DNA from: Micromonospora trifolii
GTDB taxonomy: Bacteria; Actinomycetota; Actinomycetes; Mycobacteriales; Micromonosporaceae
DNA: 64,000 nucleotides
Assembly: GCF_022229005.1 (NCBI RefSeq)
Contig: NZ_JAKKFD010000020.1
Coordinates: 113,188 to 177,187 of the forward strand
Direction: 5' to 3'
A program made the position numbers and the translations under genes. Under the pieces are notes generated by a model. It saw nothing but the letters and a program-made list of their open reading frames with translations. It was not told the DNA's origin and made no database searches. Within the stretch, counting starts at the first letter, position 1. Every line of letters begins with the position of its first letter. Below are positions 33,474 through 41,470 of the stretch, in pieces.

Positions 33474-33946
33474 ATCCCGACCTGGACCTGACCATGGCGC
33501 GGGTCATCCGCGCCCCTCGCGTCGCCGTGTGGAGCGCCTGGACCGACCCGTCCCGCTTCGAGAAGTGGTGGATACCGGCGCCGGCCCTGTGCCGCGTCGA
33601 TCGCTTGGACGTCCGGCCCGGTGGCGCGCTCGTGACCCGACTGAGCGAGGACGGGGTGGAGTTCGTCCCGCACCTCGACGCGTGCTTCCTCGTCGTCGAC
33701 GACCTCGAACGGATCGTGTTCACCAACGTGATCGACAGCGGCTGGCGGCCCGCGAACCCAACCCCGGTCCCGATGACCGCGGAGATCACCATGAAGGACC
33801 ATCCGGACGGTACTGACTACCGGATCATCGTCCGTCACGGTGATCCCGCCGCTCGTGACCTTCACGAGAAGATCGGCTTCGCGGACGGCTGGGGCTCTGT
33901 CACCGAACAACTCGCCGGGCTCGCCGAGAGCCGGGAGGCGCTGTGA
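33470..33946 (+). CDS. SRPBCC (AHSA1-like) protein
   Basis: A 158-residue START/Bet v 1-fold protein: ARVIRAPRVAVWSAWTDPSRFEKWW at the N-terminus, GGALVTRL, and FADGWGSVTEQLAGL at the C-terminus, as in the AHSA1 family. The fold binds hydrophobic small molecules. It is coupled to ArsR (ATGA) and to the reductase-like gene (GTGA), so the three make one translational unit. Confidence 0.88.
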   Translation: MNPDLDLTMARVIRAPRVAVWSAWTDPSRFEKWWIPAPALCRVDRLDVRPGGALVTRLSEDGVEFVPHLDACFLVVDDLERIVFTNVIDSGWRPANPTPVPMTAEITMKDHPDGTDYRIIVRHGDPAARDLHEKIGFADGWGSVTEQLAGLAESREAL

Positions 33947-34599
33947 AGATCGTCCTTACCGAGTTCGTCACTCTCGACGGCGTCAGCCAGGGGCCCGGCT
34001 CGCCGACCGAGGACACGAGCGACGACTTCACCCGGGGCGGCTGGCTCGTGCCCTACCTGGACGAGGTCTTCGTCCGCCGGACCTCCGACTGGTTGGGTCT
34101 CGCCGACGGTCTGCTGCTCGGACGGCGGACCTACGAGGCGTTCGCTCGTGACTGGCCGCAGATCACCGACCCGAACGATCCGTTCACCGAACGGATGAAC
34201 TCACTACCGAAGTACGTAGTGACAAACACCCTGGCGGAGGGTGGTTGGCACCCGACGACCCTGCTCCGCGGCGACCCGATCCACACCGTCGGAGAGCTCA
34301 AGGGCCAGCCAGGACGGGAACTCCAGATCCACGGGAGTGCACGACTTGGCAAGGCTCTGTTGGCAGCCGGCCTCGTCGACACACTCCGACTCGTCGTCGC
34401 CCCCACCGTGGCCGGTTCCGGGCGTCGGCTGCTCGACCAGCCGGGCGCGTCCGTCGGCCTCCGACTGGTTCATCACGAAGCGACGGCGAAGGGTCTGCTC
34501 CTGCTCGAGTACGAGCACGTCGGCACCGCCCCGGTGGGGGAATACCAGGGCGCGACGACCTTCGACCAGTCACCGCGCCACGACCCGGCCACTGCCTGA
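33943..34599 (+). CDS. Dihydrofolate reductase family protein (RibD C-terminal-like)
   Basis: A 218-residue protein with the DHFR/RibD reductase fold: MKIVLTEFVTLDGVSQGPG at the N-terminus, LLGRRTYEAFA, LPKYVVTNTL and IHGSARLGKALL (NADPH region). Such proteins reduce unknown substrates. Together with ArsR and SRPBCC genes this is a common actinobacterial trio. The C-terminal about 20 residues are an extension with no clear homology. Confidence 0.88.
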   Translation: MKIVLTEFVTLDGVSQGPGSPTEDTSDDFTRGGWLVPYLDEVFVRRTSDWLGLADGLLLGRRTYEAFARDWPQITDPNDPFTERMNSLPKYVVTNTLAEGGWHPTTLLRGDPIHTVGELKGQPGRELQIHGSARLGKALLAAGLVDTLRLVVAPTVAGSGRRLLDQPGASVGLRLVHHEATAKGLLLLEYEHVGTAPVGEYQGATTFDQSPRHDPATA

Positions 34600-34629
34600 A
34601 GCTCGCGGCCAGATCCCCAGGGTGGGACC

Positions 34630-34663
34630 GGGGCCCCGGCCACCCGAGGGTGGCCGGGGCCCC
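34630..34663. terminator. Strong hairpin terminator, copy 2 (inverted)
   Basis: A 16-bp perfect stem (GGGGCCCCGGCCACCC, 34630-34645, with 34648-34663) and a GA loop, between the convergent reductase-like and VOC genes. It equals the reverse complement of the hairpin at 32986-33023 over its stem and loop. Confidence 0.85.
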
Positions 34664-34680
34664 GTGCCGTACGTCGACGG

Positions 34681-35106
34681 TCAGGCCGGTTCGGCAACCG
34701 CTGCCGCTGCCGCGGCCCGCGCCGCTGCCGCGGCCGCCCGCTCGGCGGCGTTGCCGAGAACGCAGAACTCGTTGCCCTCCGGGTCAGCCAGCAAGACCCA
34801 ACCACCGCCGGTCGGGCCGACGTGGTCGGCGACGAGCGTCGCGCCGATGCCGCGCAGTCGCTCGACCTCCTCGGCCCGGGTCCGATCAGCGGGTTGCAGG
34901 TCCAGGTGCAGCCGGTTCTTCACCGTCTTGCCCTCGGGCACCGCGATGAACAGCACCTCCGGGCCACCCGGCGGCAGGAGCATCGCCTCCGGGTCACCGG
35001 GGAAGTCGTCGGGATGCCGGGGGCAGTCGAAGACCTGTGCCCAGAAGCCGGCGAGTGCGTACGCGTCGTGACAGTCGATGCTGATGTTGTGGATCGTCGA
35101 ACTCAT
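34681..35106 (-). CDS. VOC family protein
   Basis: A 141-residue glyoxalase/bleomycin-resistance-fold protein (VOC). Segments include ISIDCHDAYALAGFWAQVF, NRLHLDLQPADR and VLLADPEGNEFCVL, with a His and two acidic residues in the usual metal positions. The last about 20 residues are almost pure alanine (ERAAAAAARAAAAAAVAEPA). It overlaps its upstream paralogue by 4 bp. Confidence 0.88.
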   Translation of the reverse strand: MSSTIHNISIDCHDAYALAGFWAQVFDCPRHPDDFPGDPEAMLLPPGGPEVLFIAVPEGKTVKNRLHLDLQPADRTRAEEVERLRGIGATLVADHVGPTGGGWVLLADPEGNEFCVLGNAAERAAAAAARAAAAAAVAEPA

Positions 35107-35507
35107 GCGTGGTCCTCCACAGTGGTGTCGACCCGCTCCCCGGCGCTGCGGACCACGCAGAACTCGTTCCCCTCCGGGTCGGCGAGAACCGCCCAGCCCG
35201 TCCCGTCGGTGCGCCGCCGGTCGGTGACCATGGTGGCGCCGAGGCCGAGCACCCGCTCGACTTCCTCGTCGCGGGTCCGGTCGACCGGTTCCAGGCAGAT
35301 GTGGACCCGGTTCTTGGTCACCTTGTCCTCGGGCACCGCTTGGAAGAACATGTTCGGCGTGGCACCGTCCGGCGGCAGCAGGGCAGCTTCCGGGTCACCC
35401 GGAACGTCCTCCGGGAGCCGGGCGTAGCCGAGCACCGCCGACCAGAAGCCGGCCAGGGTGTACGTGTCGTGGCAGTCGAAACTGATGTTGCGGATTCGTG
35501 GATACAC
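35103..35507 (-). CDS. VOC family protein (paralogue)
   Basis: A 134-residue VOC protein closely similar in plan and sequence to its downstream neighbour (ISFDCHDTYTLAGFWSAVLG, KNRVHICLEPVDRT, AVLADPEGNEFCVV), evidently a tandem duplication. It lacks the Ala-rich tail. Start GTG 35507. The substrate is unknown. Confidence 0.88.
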   Translation of the reverse strand: MYPRIRNISFDCHDTYTLAGFWSAVLGYARLPEDVPGDPEAALLPPDGATPNMFFQAVPEDKVTKNRVHICLEPVDRTRDEEVERVLGLGATMVTDRRRTDGTGWAVLADPEGNEFCVVRSAGERVDTTVEDHA

Positions 35508-35668
35508 GGGTGGTCCCTCTATCTTCGGATGGGGACGCTCCGCCGCCGGGGGTCAGCCTGCGAAGACCTGGGGTGCGGAGCCCTGACTGATGGACATCGA
35601 CGCACCCCCCTTCACTCCGAGCTGACCCGGCGATCTTGCCATCGAACGAGCGGGGCGCGCAACCCCGA

Positions 35669-36844
35669 TCAGCCGGCGGCGGACACCGTTCCGGGCACCG
35701 CCGGAGCGTCCGCCGACGGCAGGGTGACCGTCACCTCCAGGCCACCGCCGGGCTGCGCGACCACCCGTACGGTGCCGCCGTGCGCGTTGCAGACCGCCCG
35801 GACGATGGACAACCCCAGGCCGGAGCCACGGGCCCCGGTGCGTTCCCGACCACCACGGCGGAACGGCTCGAACAACCCCGGCACGTCGGCCTGGTCCACC
35901 TCGAAACCGGTGTTCCCCACCACCAGCCAGGACCGCTCACCGTCGGTGCCGGTACGCACCCAGAGCCGGCCGTGCAGGTGGTTGTAGCGGACCGCGTTCT
36001 CGATCAGGTTTCCGGCCAGCCGGTCGAGCAACCCCGGGTCACCGACGACCGGCGCGGACTCCAGCGACGTCTGCACCCGCAGACCGATCCGTTCCACCTC
36101 GCGGCGCATCGCCGACAGCGCGTTCGCGGTGCCCGCGGCGAGGTCGCACTCGGTCCGCCTGCCCAACTGCCGCCCGGTCTGCGCCTCGCTGCGGGCCAGC
36201 ACCAGCAGCGCGTCCACCAGGCCGTTGGCCCGCTCGGAGGCGTCGCGGACCACCGTCGCCATCCGTCGGTACTCGGCGGCGTCCGCGTCGTCGTCGCTGA
36301 GCGTCACGTCGATCTCCGTGCGCATCACCGCCAGCGGGGTACGCAGTTCGTGCGAGGCGTTCGCCACGAAACGCTTCTGGGCTTCGAACGCGGACGCGAT
36401 CCGGTCCAGCATGGCGTCGAACGTCTTGGCCAGCTCGGCCACCTCGTCGTCGGCGCCCGAGTAGCCGATCCGCTGGTCCAGGGTCGCCTCACCGAGCCGC
36501 TGGGCGGTCGCCGTGACCTGGTGCAGTGGGCGCAGCGCCCGTCCGGCCACCGCGTACGCGCCGGCCACCCCGACCACGCTGATCGCCAACAGCGCGACCA
36601 GGCCCTTGGCCAGCAGCTCCCCGGAGGCGGCATCGACCAACTGCCGCTGCCACTGGGCGGCGTCCATCTGCCGCCCGTCGGAGAGCAGCACGATCGTGCC
36701 GGGCACCAACTCGTCGGTGGGTCGCAACGCGTCGCGGACCAGCAGCCAGGCCAGCAACACCAGGATCGCCCCGGCCCCGATCAGCAGCACCCCGTTGAGC
36801 AGTGTCAGCCGCAGCCGCAGGGTGGGTCGCAACCGCCGGCTCAT
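35669..36844 (-). CDS. Sensor histidine kinase
   Basis: A 391-residue HK with TM1 at about 13-37, a short extracytoplasmic loop (about 38-80), TM2 at about 81-100, HAMP (about 101-153), HisKA with His165 (ASHELRTP) and HATPase_c with N-box ENAVRYN and G-box GSGLGLSIVRAV. The short sensor loop suggests sensing at or within the membrane. It overlaps the response-regulator gene by 4 bp. Confidence 0.93.
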   Translation of the reverse strand: MSRRLRPTLRLRLTLLNGVLLIGAGAILVLLAWLLVRDALRPTDELVPGTIVLLSDGRQMDAAQWQRQLVDAASGELLAKGLVALLAISVVGVAGAYAVAGRALRPLHQVTATAQRLGEATLDQRIGYSGADDEVAELAKTFDAMLDRIASAFEAQKRFVANASHELRTPLAVMRTEIDVTLSDDDADAAEYRRMATVVRDASERANGLVDALLVLARSEAQTGRQLGRRTECDLAAGTANALSAMRREVERIGLRVQTSLESAPVVGDPGLLDRLAGNLIENAVRYNHLHGRLWVRTGTDGERSWLVVGNTGFEVDQADVPGLFEPFRRGGRERTGARGSGLGLSIVRAVCNAHGGTVRVVAQPGGGLEVTVTLPSADAPAVPGTVSAAG

Positions 36845-37509
36845 GCGCCCACCCCGGCGGTGCGGTAGCCCGCACCGACCACCGTCTCGATCAACGGCGG
36901 GTCACCGAGCTTCTTGCGCAGCGTCATCACTGTGACCCGGACGATTGTGGTGAACGGGTCGGTGTTCGCGTCCCAGACCCGTTCCAGCAGCTCCTCGCTG
37001 GAGACCACAGCGCCACGCGCCTTGAGCAGTTCGCAGAGCACCCCGAACTCCTTGTTGGTAAGGTCCACCGGCACCCCGGCGCGGGTGGCCACCCGGCGGG
37101 CCGGGTCGAGCACCAGGTCGGCCAGTTCGAGCACCGGCGGCGCGGCCGGGGTGGCCCGCCGGCCCAACGCCTGCACCCGGGCGACCAATTCGTCGAAGGC
37201 GAACGGTTTGGGCAGGTAGTCGTCCGCGCCGAGCTGCAACCCCTCCACCCGGTCGGCCACTGTGCCGCTGGCGGTGAGCATCAGCACCCGGGTCAACGCG
37301 CCCGAGGCCGCCAGGTCGGCGCAGATCTGGTCACCGTGCACACCCGGCAGGTCGCGGTCGAGCACCACCACGTCGTACCGGGTGACGAACGCCGCCTCGT
37401 GGCCGGCGTCGCCGTCGTACGCCACGTCGACAGCCATTCCCCGCTTGCGCAACCCTCGTGCGATCGCGTCGGCGAGGTTGCGCTCGTCCTCGACCACCAG
37501 TACCCGCAT
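36841..37509 (-). CDS. OmpR family response regulator
   Basis: A 222-residue protein. The receiver domain (1-115) has Glu7/Asp8 and phosphoacceptor Asp51 (VVVLDRDLPG), Thr in MLTASG and Lys in PKPF. A winged-helix DNA-binding domain follows (about 128-220, LTNKEFGVLCELLKARGAVVSSEELLERVW ... RVTVMTLRKKLG). ATG 37509 is preceded by GGAGG. A TAGGTT box further upstream could be its -10. Confidence 0.93.
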   Translation of the reverse strand: MRVLVVEDERNLADAIARGLRKRGMAVDVAYDGDAGHEAAFVTRYDVVVLDRDLPGVHGDQICADLAASGALTRVLMLTASGTVADRVEGLQLGADDYLPKPFAFDELVARVQALGRRATPAAPPVLELADLVLDPARRVATRAGVPVDLTNKEFGVLCELLKARGAVVSSEELLERVWDANTDPFTTIVRVTVMTLRKKLGDPPLIETVVGAGYRTAGVGA

Positions 37510-37651
37510 CCCGGCCTCCTCGCTGCTGACCACCGACAACCTAGTGCCGGCCGGCAACCATCGTCCCTCGCCGTCCGCGCCGGCCGGCGTTGCGGGCCAC
37601 CGCGGCGTACGCGATGCTGGCCGGCGGTATCGAGCGACGGACGGACCTGGC

Positions 37652-38800
37652 ATGACCACTGCGGCACCACCCACCCGGCGAGACATCGCCTACCGGGGTT
37701 TCCACCTGCCGGCCGACACGACCAGCGGCAGCGGCGACGGCCTGCTCGCCGGCGGTCCAGGGCTCGCCCTCGACGGCGTCGCCCTGCGCGGCACCTGGAC
37801 GTCGCCGCCGGTACCTGTCGGCTTCGCCGTCGCCGAGGTGGTGCCGTCCTGGACGGCCGACACCCCGGACGGCTGCTGGATCGAGGTCGACCTGCGCGGC
37901 TGGCACGACGACAAGCCCAGCACCGACTGGTACCGGCTGGCCCACTGGGCCGCCGGCGACCAGACGGTACGGCGCACCTCGCTGCCCGGACAGCGCGACA
38001 GTGCCGCCCGGGTCGACACCGACACCCTGATCGTGACCGGAGCGACGGTCACCGGTTGGCAGGCGCGGGTGAGGTTGTGTCGGCCCGCCGGCAGCCCCAG
38101 CGGCCCGGTGCTGCGCAGCATCGGTGCGGTCGCCACCGGGCCCACGACAGGTGATCAGGTGTACGCGCGGGAGCCCGCGTCCGCTGCCCGGGGCCGGGTG
38201 CTGGACGTGCCCCGCTACTCGCAGCGGCTGCACGCCGGCCAGTACCCGCAGTGGGGTGGTGGCGGCGACTCCTGGTGCAGCCCCACCTGCACCTCGATGG
38301 TGCTCGCCTACTGGGGCGCCGAGCCGAGTCCGGACCGCTACGCCTGGGTGGAGCCGTCCGGCCCGCGTCCGGTGGTGGTGCACGCCGCCCGGCACTGCTA
38401 CGACCACGCGTACGCCGGGGCCGGCAACTGGCCGTTCAACACCGCGTACGCCGGTCTGCACGGGGTGGACGCGTTCGTCACCCGGCTGCGGTCGCTGGTC
38501 GAGGCGGAGGCGTTCGTCGCCGCCGGCATCCCCCTGATCGTCTCCGCCGCGTTCCGGGCCGACGAGGTGCCGGGGCTCGGCTACGACACCGGAGGGCACC
38601 TGATGGTGCTTGTCGGCTTCACCGCCGACGGCGACCCGGTGCTCAACGACCCGTACGCCCCGGACGACGACGCGGTCCGTCGCACAGTGCCCCGGCAGGG
38701 GTTCGAGGCGGTCTGGCAACGCGGCAGCGGCGGGGTGGCGTACGTGCTGCGACCCGCGTCGGTGCCGCTGCCCCCGCCGCCCGCCCAGGCCAACTGGTGA
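37652..38800 (+). CDS. C39-like peptidase family protein
   Basis: A 382-residue protein. The N-terminal part (about 1-175) is beta-rich and unassigned. The C-terminal part (about 185-375) is papain-like: DVPRYSQRLHAGQYPQWGGGGDSWCSPTCTSMVLAYWG provides the Gln and catalytic Cys, TGGHLMVLVGFTADG the His, and VLNDPYAP the Asn/Asp. This is the Peptidase_C39_2 pattern. No signal peptide or TM helix is visible, which is unusual for a family often exported. It ends exactly where the convergent propeller gene begins (no gap). Confidence 0.85.
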   Translation: MTTAAPPTRRDIAYRGFHLPADTTSGSGDGLLAGGPGLALDGVALRGTWTSPPVPVGFAVAEVVPSWTADTPDGCWIEVDLRGWHDDKPSTDWYRLAHWAAGDQTVRRTSLPGQRDSAARVDTDTLIVTGATVTGWQARVRLCRPAGSPSGPVLRSIGAVATGPTTGDQVYAREPASAARGRVLDVPRYSQRLHAGQYPQWGGGGDSWCSPTCTSMVLAYWGAEPSPDRYAWVEPSGPRPVVVHAARHCYDHAYAGAGNWPFNTAYAGLHGVDAFVTRLRSLVEAEAFVAAGIPLIVSAAFRADEVPGLGYDTGGHLMVLVGFTADGDPVLNDPYAPDDDAVRRTVPRQGFEAVWQRGSGGVAYVLRPASVPLPPPPAQANW

Positions 38801-40081
38801 TCAGCCGGTCAGTTTCCAGAGCTGGTACGAGCCGGCCGGGGTGTCACTGCACACCAGGTAGCCGGTGATCGCCTGGCACTCCCCGGTGGCATCGGGCAGC
38901 ACGTCCACGGTGCGCACCTTTCCGGCGGCGATGTCCAACTCGCCGACGAGCACCCCTCCGTTGGGAATCCGGCGTATGCCGACCAGCCGGCCGCCGGCAC
39001 CGAGTTGGTACAGCTCCCACCGACCCAGGTCGGCCAACTGCTGGCCGGTCAGCGCATCGAGCACGATGTACTGCTCCAACGGGCCGACACCGCTGAGGTT
39101 GGCCATCAGCCGGCCGTCGGCCGGCCAGGCCCACCCCCACTGGCTGCTGCGCCAGCGCACCTCCCCGGATGCCGGGTCGAGCGCCTGTAGTTCGTTGTTG
39201 CCGGTACGCACGCACAGGACGGGGCCGCAGTCCAGCGCGAAGTCGACGTGCAACCGGGCGCGGGTCCAGCGGGGCTCAAGCTGGTCCAGCCCGTACGCGG
39301 TGACAGTGCCCGAGCCTCTGTCGATGGCCAGCAGCAGGTCCTTTGTCAGGTCCACGCTGATCGGACCCCCGTCGGGCGGGCGCAGATCGGCGCGGGCCAG
39401 CACCGCGCCGGTGATCGCGTCGCGTACCTCTGCCGGGCCGTTCAACTGGTTGAGCACCACCCGGTCCACCCCGAGCTCGTCCCCCCGCACGAACATGTCG
39501 CCGCTGATGCCGGAGAGCTGCCAGCGCACGGTGCCGCAGCACGGATCGACAGCGCGCAGACTGGACGGCAAGGTCTCGCCGCCGCTGCGCAGCAGCACGT
39601 TGCCGTCGGTCAGCGGGGAGGCGGTGCCCGGCTGCTGCCACCGGTACGCCCCGGTCGCCCGGTCCAGTGCGATGGTGAGTGTGTCCCGACCCTCTGGGCC
39701 GATCTCGTACCCGGTGGCCAGCAGCATCCCGGCCAGCGGAGTAATTCCCCAGTACCGGGCCTCCGCCGACAGCGGCGCCTGCCAGACCGGCTCGCCACCG
39801 GGCAGCCGATACGCGGCCAGCCGCCCCTGCCGCGTCGGGTTCGTCTGCTCCATGACCAGGAGGAGGTCACCGTCGAGCATGACGTCGGACCCGGGCCGGG
39901 CCGGCAGCGTCACCGGGGCCCGCCTGGGTGGTGCGACGGCGGAGGCGGCGAGCGTGACCAGCGCGAGCACCACGACCAGCGCGCAGCGCAGCGGGCGACC
40001 GTGAGCACGAGGTGGGCGGGCCTGCGGTTCCGGGTCCGGGTCGTGCCGCAGCTCGCCGAGGTCGATCACCGAGTCGGTCAC
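38801..40081 (-). CDS. Membrane-anchored PQQ-type beta-propeller protein
   Basis: A 426-residue protein: short cytoplasmic N-terminus with SVIDLGELRHDPDPE, TM helix at about 35-55 (CALVVVLALVTLAASAVAP), then a repeated-strand propeller (blades with WxxDAxTGxxxW-like motifs, such as IALDRATGAYRWQ, LRAVDPCCGTVRWQ and ALDPASGEVRW). There are four or more cysteines. PQQ ligands are not evident, so it is probably a structural or ligand-binding propeller rather than a dehydrogenase. Start GTG 40081, with GGAGG 5 nt upstream, overlaps the paralogue's stop by 4 bp. Confidence 0.82.
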   Translation of the reverse strand: MTDSVIDLGELRHDPDPEPQARPPRAHGRPLRCALVVVLALVTLAASAVAPPRRAPVTLPARPGSDVMLDGDLLLVMEQTNPTRQGRLAAYRLPGGEPVWQAPLSAEARYWGITPLAGMLLATGYEIGPEGRDTLTIALDRATGAYRWQQPGTASPLTDGNVLLRSGGETLPSSLRAVDPCCGTVRWQLSGISGDMFVRGDELGVDRVVLNQLNGPAEVRDAITGAVLARADLRPPDGGPISVDLTKDLLLAIDRGSGTVTAYGLDQLEPRWTRARLHVDFALDCGPVLCVRTGNNELQALDPASGEVRWRSSQWGWAWPADGRLMANLSGVGPLEQYIVLDALTGQQLADLGRWELYQLGAGGRLVGIRRIPNGGVLVGELDIAAGKVRTVDVLPDATGECQAITGYLVCSDTPAGSYQLWKLTG

Positions 40082-41373
40082 GTCAACCTCCACAGAGCGG
40101 TAGTGCCGTCGAGGCGTTGGCAGAGCAGGACCGGCAGGGACGCCTGGCAGCTGCCGGCGATGCCCGGTAGCACGTCCACGATCCGCGGTAGGCCGGCGGC
40201 CAGGTCCAGTTCGGCGATGACCATCCGACCGTCGTCGCCCCGCCGCACCCCGACCAGCGGGTCGTCCGCCCGGAGCACCGGCAGCAGGCTCCACGCGCCC
40301 AGTTCGGTCCGTACCTGCCCGGTGTTCGCGTCCCGCACCGTGTACCCCTGGCCGGGCCTGGCCATCAGCAGCCGGCCGTACCGGACGTCGGCCAGGTTGT
40401 CCTGACCCGGTTCCGACCACCGCACCGCACCGGTGGCCGGGTCGAGCACCTGAAGGCCGCCGGTCTGCGGTACCGCGCAGAGCAGACCGGCGCAGTCGAG
40501 CACATGCGACACCAGCGTCACCTCGGCCGTCCACCGTGGCTCCAACTCGGCCAACCCGAAGCTCACCAGCCGGGTGCTGCCCGGCGGTACGAGCAGCAGC
40601 AGGTCGTCGACGACCTGCACCCGCTGGTACGCCGACCGGTCTCCGGTCAGCGTGTCGATGCTGCGCAGCAGCTGGCCGGTGCCGGCGTCGTACACCTGCA
40701 CCTCGCCGGTCGGTTGCAGGAGCACGAACCGGTCGACCTGACCCTCCGGGGTGACGTGGTAGGTGGGGCTGGCGGCCGGCGGGATCGGCACCGAGAAGAG
40801 CATTCGGCCGGTGTCGGGCTCGACCCCGCGCATGGCGCCCGACCCGTCCTCCCGGCCGTCGGTCACCAGCAGGCCACCACCGGTTGTCGGCTGGGGAGCA
40901 CCGGGATGCTGCCAACGTTGCCGGCCCGTCGCGGCGTCGAAGGCTGTGGTCTGGAACAGCCGGTTCGGCGCGCTGACCGCCATCGCCAGCACCAACCCCT
41001 GCTCGACCCGGACGTCGAGGTAGTCACCGGTGCGGGCCAGCGGCGCCTGCCACCGCCGCCGGACCCCGGCGCCGGTCGGTGCGGGCTGGGCGTACGCGGT
41101 CAGGTACCGGGCCCCGTCGGGTGTCGGCGGATCGACAACGAAGACGCCGTCCCCGGCCAGGTAGGCGGTGGCCGTCCTCGACGCCGGCACCACGCTCACC
41201 GCTCGCTGCGGTGGCGGCGTCGCACCGGAAAGCACCACCAGGCTGAGCAACAGCACCGTCGCGCTACGCAGCCGGCGACCGGCGGCGCGCGGGCGGCGAA
41301 CCGGAGGCGCCGACGTGGGCTCGTCCCGAATCTCGCCCAGCTCGATGATCGACAACGACCGTCCTTCCGTCAC
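40078..41373 (-). CDS. Membrane-anchored PQQ-type beta-propeller protein (paralogue)
   Basis: A 431-residue protein with the same plan as its neighbour: N-terminal motif SIIELGEIRDEP, TM helix at about 36-52, then propeller blades (TAFDAATGRQRWQ, QVYDAGTGQLLR, LQVLDPATGAVRW, TVRDANTGQVR). A duplicated pair in one transcript. No enzymatic residues are identified. It is divergent from the first GT-C-like gene, sharing a 97-bp promoter region. Confidence 0.82.
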   Translation of the reverse strand: MTEGRSLSIIELGEIRDEPTSAPPVRRPRAAGRRLRSATVLLLSLVVLSGATPPPQRAVSVVPASRTATAYLAGDGVFVVDPPTPDGARYLTAYAQPAPTGAGVRRRWQAPLARTGDYLDVRVEQGLVLAMAVSAPNRLFQTTAFDAATGRQRWQHPGAPQPTTGGGLLVTDGREDGSGAMRGVEPDTGRMLFSVPIPPAASPTYHVTPEGQVDRFVLLQPTGEVQVYDAGTGQLLRSIDTLTGDRSAYQRVQVVDDLLLLVPPGSTRLVSFGLAELEPRWTAEVTLVSHVLDCAGLLCAVPQTGGLQVLDPATGAVRWSEPGQDNLADVRYGRLLMARPGQGYTVRDANTGQVRTELGAWSLLPVLRADDPLVGVRRGDDGRMVIAELDLAAGLPRIVDVLPGIAGSCQASLPVLLCQRLDGTTALWRLT

Positions 41374-41456
41374 CAGGTAAGGCTGGCCGACGGGTCACCG
41401 TCCGGCAAACCGACCGTCGGCGCACCGGCCCGGCAAAAGCGACGGAACCCCGCCTG

Positions 41457-41462
41457 TACGAT
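41457..41462 (+). promoter_or_regulatory. -10 box before the first GT-C-like gene
   Basis: TACGAT lies 8 nt upstream of GTG 41471, consistent with a leaderless or near-leaderless transcript. Confidence 0.4.
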
Positions 41463-41470
41463 GGCGCGTC

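Noticed and set aside
33135..34599. ArsR/SRPBCC/DHFR-like trio as a novel defence system
   Set aside because: This gene set is common in actinobacteria, and nothing in it resembles nucleic-acid or phage-sensing components.
35630..35646. CGATCTTGC near 35633 as a third copy of the GATCTTGCACTTTC palindrome
   Set aside because: Only one 9-nt arm is present with no matching second arm, so it may be chance.
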